Shown here one piece after another: positions 31,894 through 32,696 of a stretch of 32,696 nucleotides of DNA. The stretch comes from Paludibacteraceae bacterium (GTDB lineage Bacteria; Bacteroidota; Bacteroidia; Bacteroidales; Paludibacteraceae): the NCBI GenBank assembly GCA_024405855.1, contig JAKSNZ010000018.1:1-32696 (forward strand). The letters run 5' to 3'. The translations under genes and the position numbers were made by a program. The notes below the pieces were generated by a model. The model ran no database searches, had not been told where the DNA came from, and worked only from the letters and a program-made list of their open reading frames with translations. Each line of letters starts with the position of its first letter. The stretch's first letter is position 1.

Positions 31894-32696
31894 ATGCATT
31901 TAAGTGTTTATTATGTCCGCCAAAAGCTTGTGGTTTTAGACAGAGACTTGGCGGCGGCGTTTGGGGTTGAAACCAAACAATTAAAACGTGTTGTAAAAAG
32001 ACATCCGGAACTTTTTACTGGTGATGAAACAGCATTTGAATTAACCATGGAAGAGTGTTCAAGGTGCCAAAATGGTACCATGAACGAAGGTAGAGGAAGT
32101 AATATAAAGTACCTCCCTTTTGCCTTTACTCAGGCAGGTGTTCAAGTGCTGAAAACGCTTATGAAAAGCAGTGTGGAAATTGAGTTTGAAGAGGAGCCAC
32201 CGCTACCTGCTATTTATGAAGAATCGTGGAATGAAGGTACTGTGGTGCTGTATTCAGCAGAAAATTTATCTGAAAGTTTGGAGGTGAAAGTTACAGAAGA
32301 CAATGTTTGGCTTAATAGAAATCAGATAGCAATTTTGTTTGGAAGAGACATAAAAACCATAAGCAAACACATCAATAATGCAATGATGGAAGAACTGCAA
32401 AACACCCCAACTGTCGCAAATTTTGCGACAGTTCAAACTGAAGGAGGAAGAGATGTTTTGAGATACATTGAATACTATAATCTTGATATGGTTTTATCTG
32501 TTGGGTATCGTGTTAAATCACCTAACGGTGTTGCCTTTAGACGTTGGGCTAACAAGGTGATAAAAGAAAAAATTCTATATCATAATTATTTGGAGAAAAG
32601 AGTAGAAAGGCTTGAAATAAGGGTAAGTAAAACGGAGAAGAATATGGATATGATAATAAACAATTCACTCCCTCCTGCCGAGCAGATTTTTATGCA
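31894..32696 (+). CDS. ORF6N-RhuM fusion protein (3' end outside the window)
   Basis: An open frame of 267 codons without stop to the window edge. Residues ~8-90 match the phage-type ORF6N DNA-binding domain: V-V-L-D-R-D-L-A-A-A-F-G-V-E-T-K-x-L, H-P-E-L-F, F-E-L-T, then G-S-N-I-K-Y-L-P-F-A-F-T-Q-A-G-V. From ~125 the RhuM (virulence protein) domain follows: V-W-L-N-R-N-Q-I-A-I-L-F-G-R-D, T-I-S-K-H-I-N-N, Y-Y-N-L-D-M-V-L-S-V-G-Y-R-V-K-S and F-R-R-W-A. A final segment is coiled-coil-like (Y-L-E-K-R-V-E-R-L-E). The ATG at 31894 gives the expected ORF6N start. ORF6N and RhuM are usually separate genes near mobile elements. Confidence 0.85.
   Translation, partial: MHLSVYYVRQKLVVLDRDLAAAFGVETKQLKRVVKRHPELFTGDETAFELTMEECSRCQNGTMNEGRGSNIKYLPFAFTQAGVQVLKTLMKSSVEIEFEEEPPLPAIYEESWNEGTVVLYSAENLSESLEVKVTEDNVWLNRNQIAILFGRDIKTISKHINNAMMEELQNTPTVANFATVQTEGGRDVLRYIEYYNLDMVLSVGYRVKSPNGVAFRRWANKVIKEKILYHNYLEKRVERLEIRVSKTEKNMDMIINNSLPPAEQIFM

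Noticed and set aside
31473..31903. Short plus-strand frames (64 and 78 codons) after the PIN gene
   Set aside because: They lie within the direct repeat and copies of the folded element; composition follows the repeats.

Overview
The window comes from a member of the Bacteroidota, most likely order Bacteroidales. The signs are TTTG / TAnnTTTG promoters instead of sigma70 boxes, few Shine-Dalgarno sequences, families largely confined to this phylum (DUF4270, PorP/SprF, GldB, a type B T9SS C-terminal domain, the long form of QueA), and many MKK-type signal peptides. No tRNA, rRNA or CRISPR array was seen. Family and species cannot be set from the sequence alone.

Positions 1-23.3 kb look like core genome. 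A charged C-terminal tail of an upstream gene overlaps queA. Then come a TlpA-like thioredoxin lipo/periplasmic protein and a complete tripartite RND efflux system (adaptor, pump, outer-membrane channel). Facing them are radA and panD-panC. Divergent from panC are a half-length GlgA-like protein and an overlapping DUF4270 lipoprotein, which converge on a short YigZ/IMPACT protein. Next is a five-gene cell-surface operon: a large adhesin with a type B T9SS sorting domain, a PD40-OmpA protein, PorP/SprF, a SPOR-domain lipoprotein and GldB. Together these look like a secreted fibre, its outer-membrane docking barrel and its peptidoglycan tethers. prfB (with the classical +1 programmed frameshift) and lysS follow.

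From about 23.4 kb to the end the window changes to an accessory region, poorer in GC and rich in repeats. It holds a YefM/YoeB toxin-antitoxin pair and a 766-bp gene-free stretch. That stretch contains a folded repeat element ending in a promoter, then an apparently unannotated ~300-nt structured RNA gene with its own promoter and terminator. A DUF262/HNH nuclease and an AAA (OLD/SMC-like) ATPase follow and may form a two-gene defence unit. Then come a secreted Ig-repeat protein without a visible sorting domain, a PIN-type toxin-antitoxin cassette between identical 47-bp direct repeats, a second copy of the folded repeat element, and an ORF6N-RhuM fusion cut by the window edge.

The two signals least explained by known families are the structured RNA at about 24152-24454 and the folded repeat element. 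The element's two copies (about 23960-24145 and 31647-31832) differ by compensating base changes in several stems, and each places a Bacteroidetes promoter at its right end. The first drives the RNA and the second drives the ORF6N-RhuM gene.
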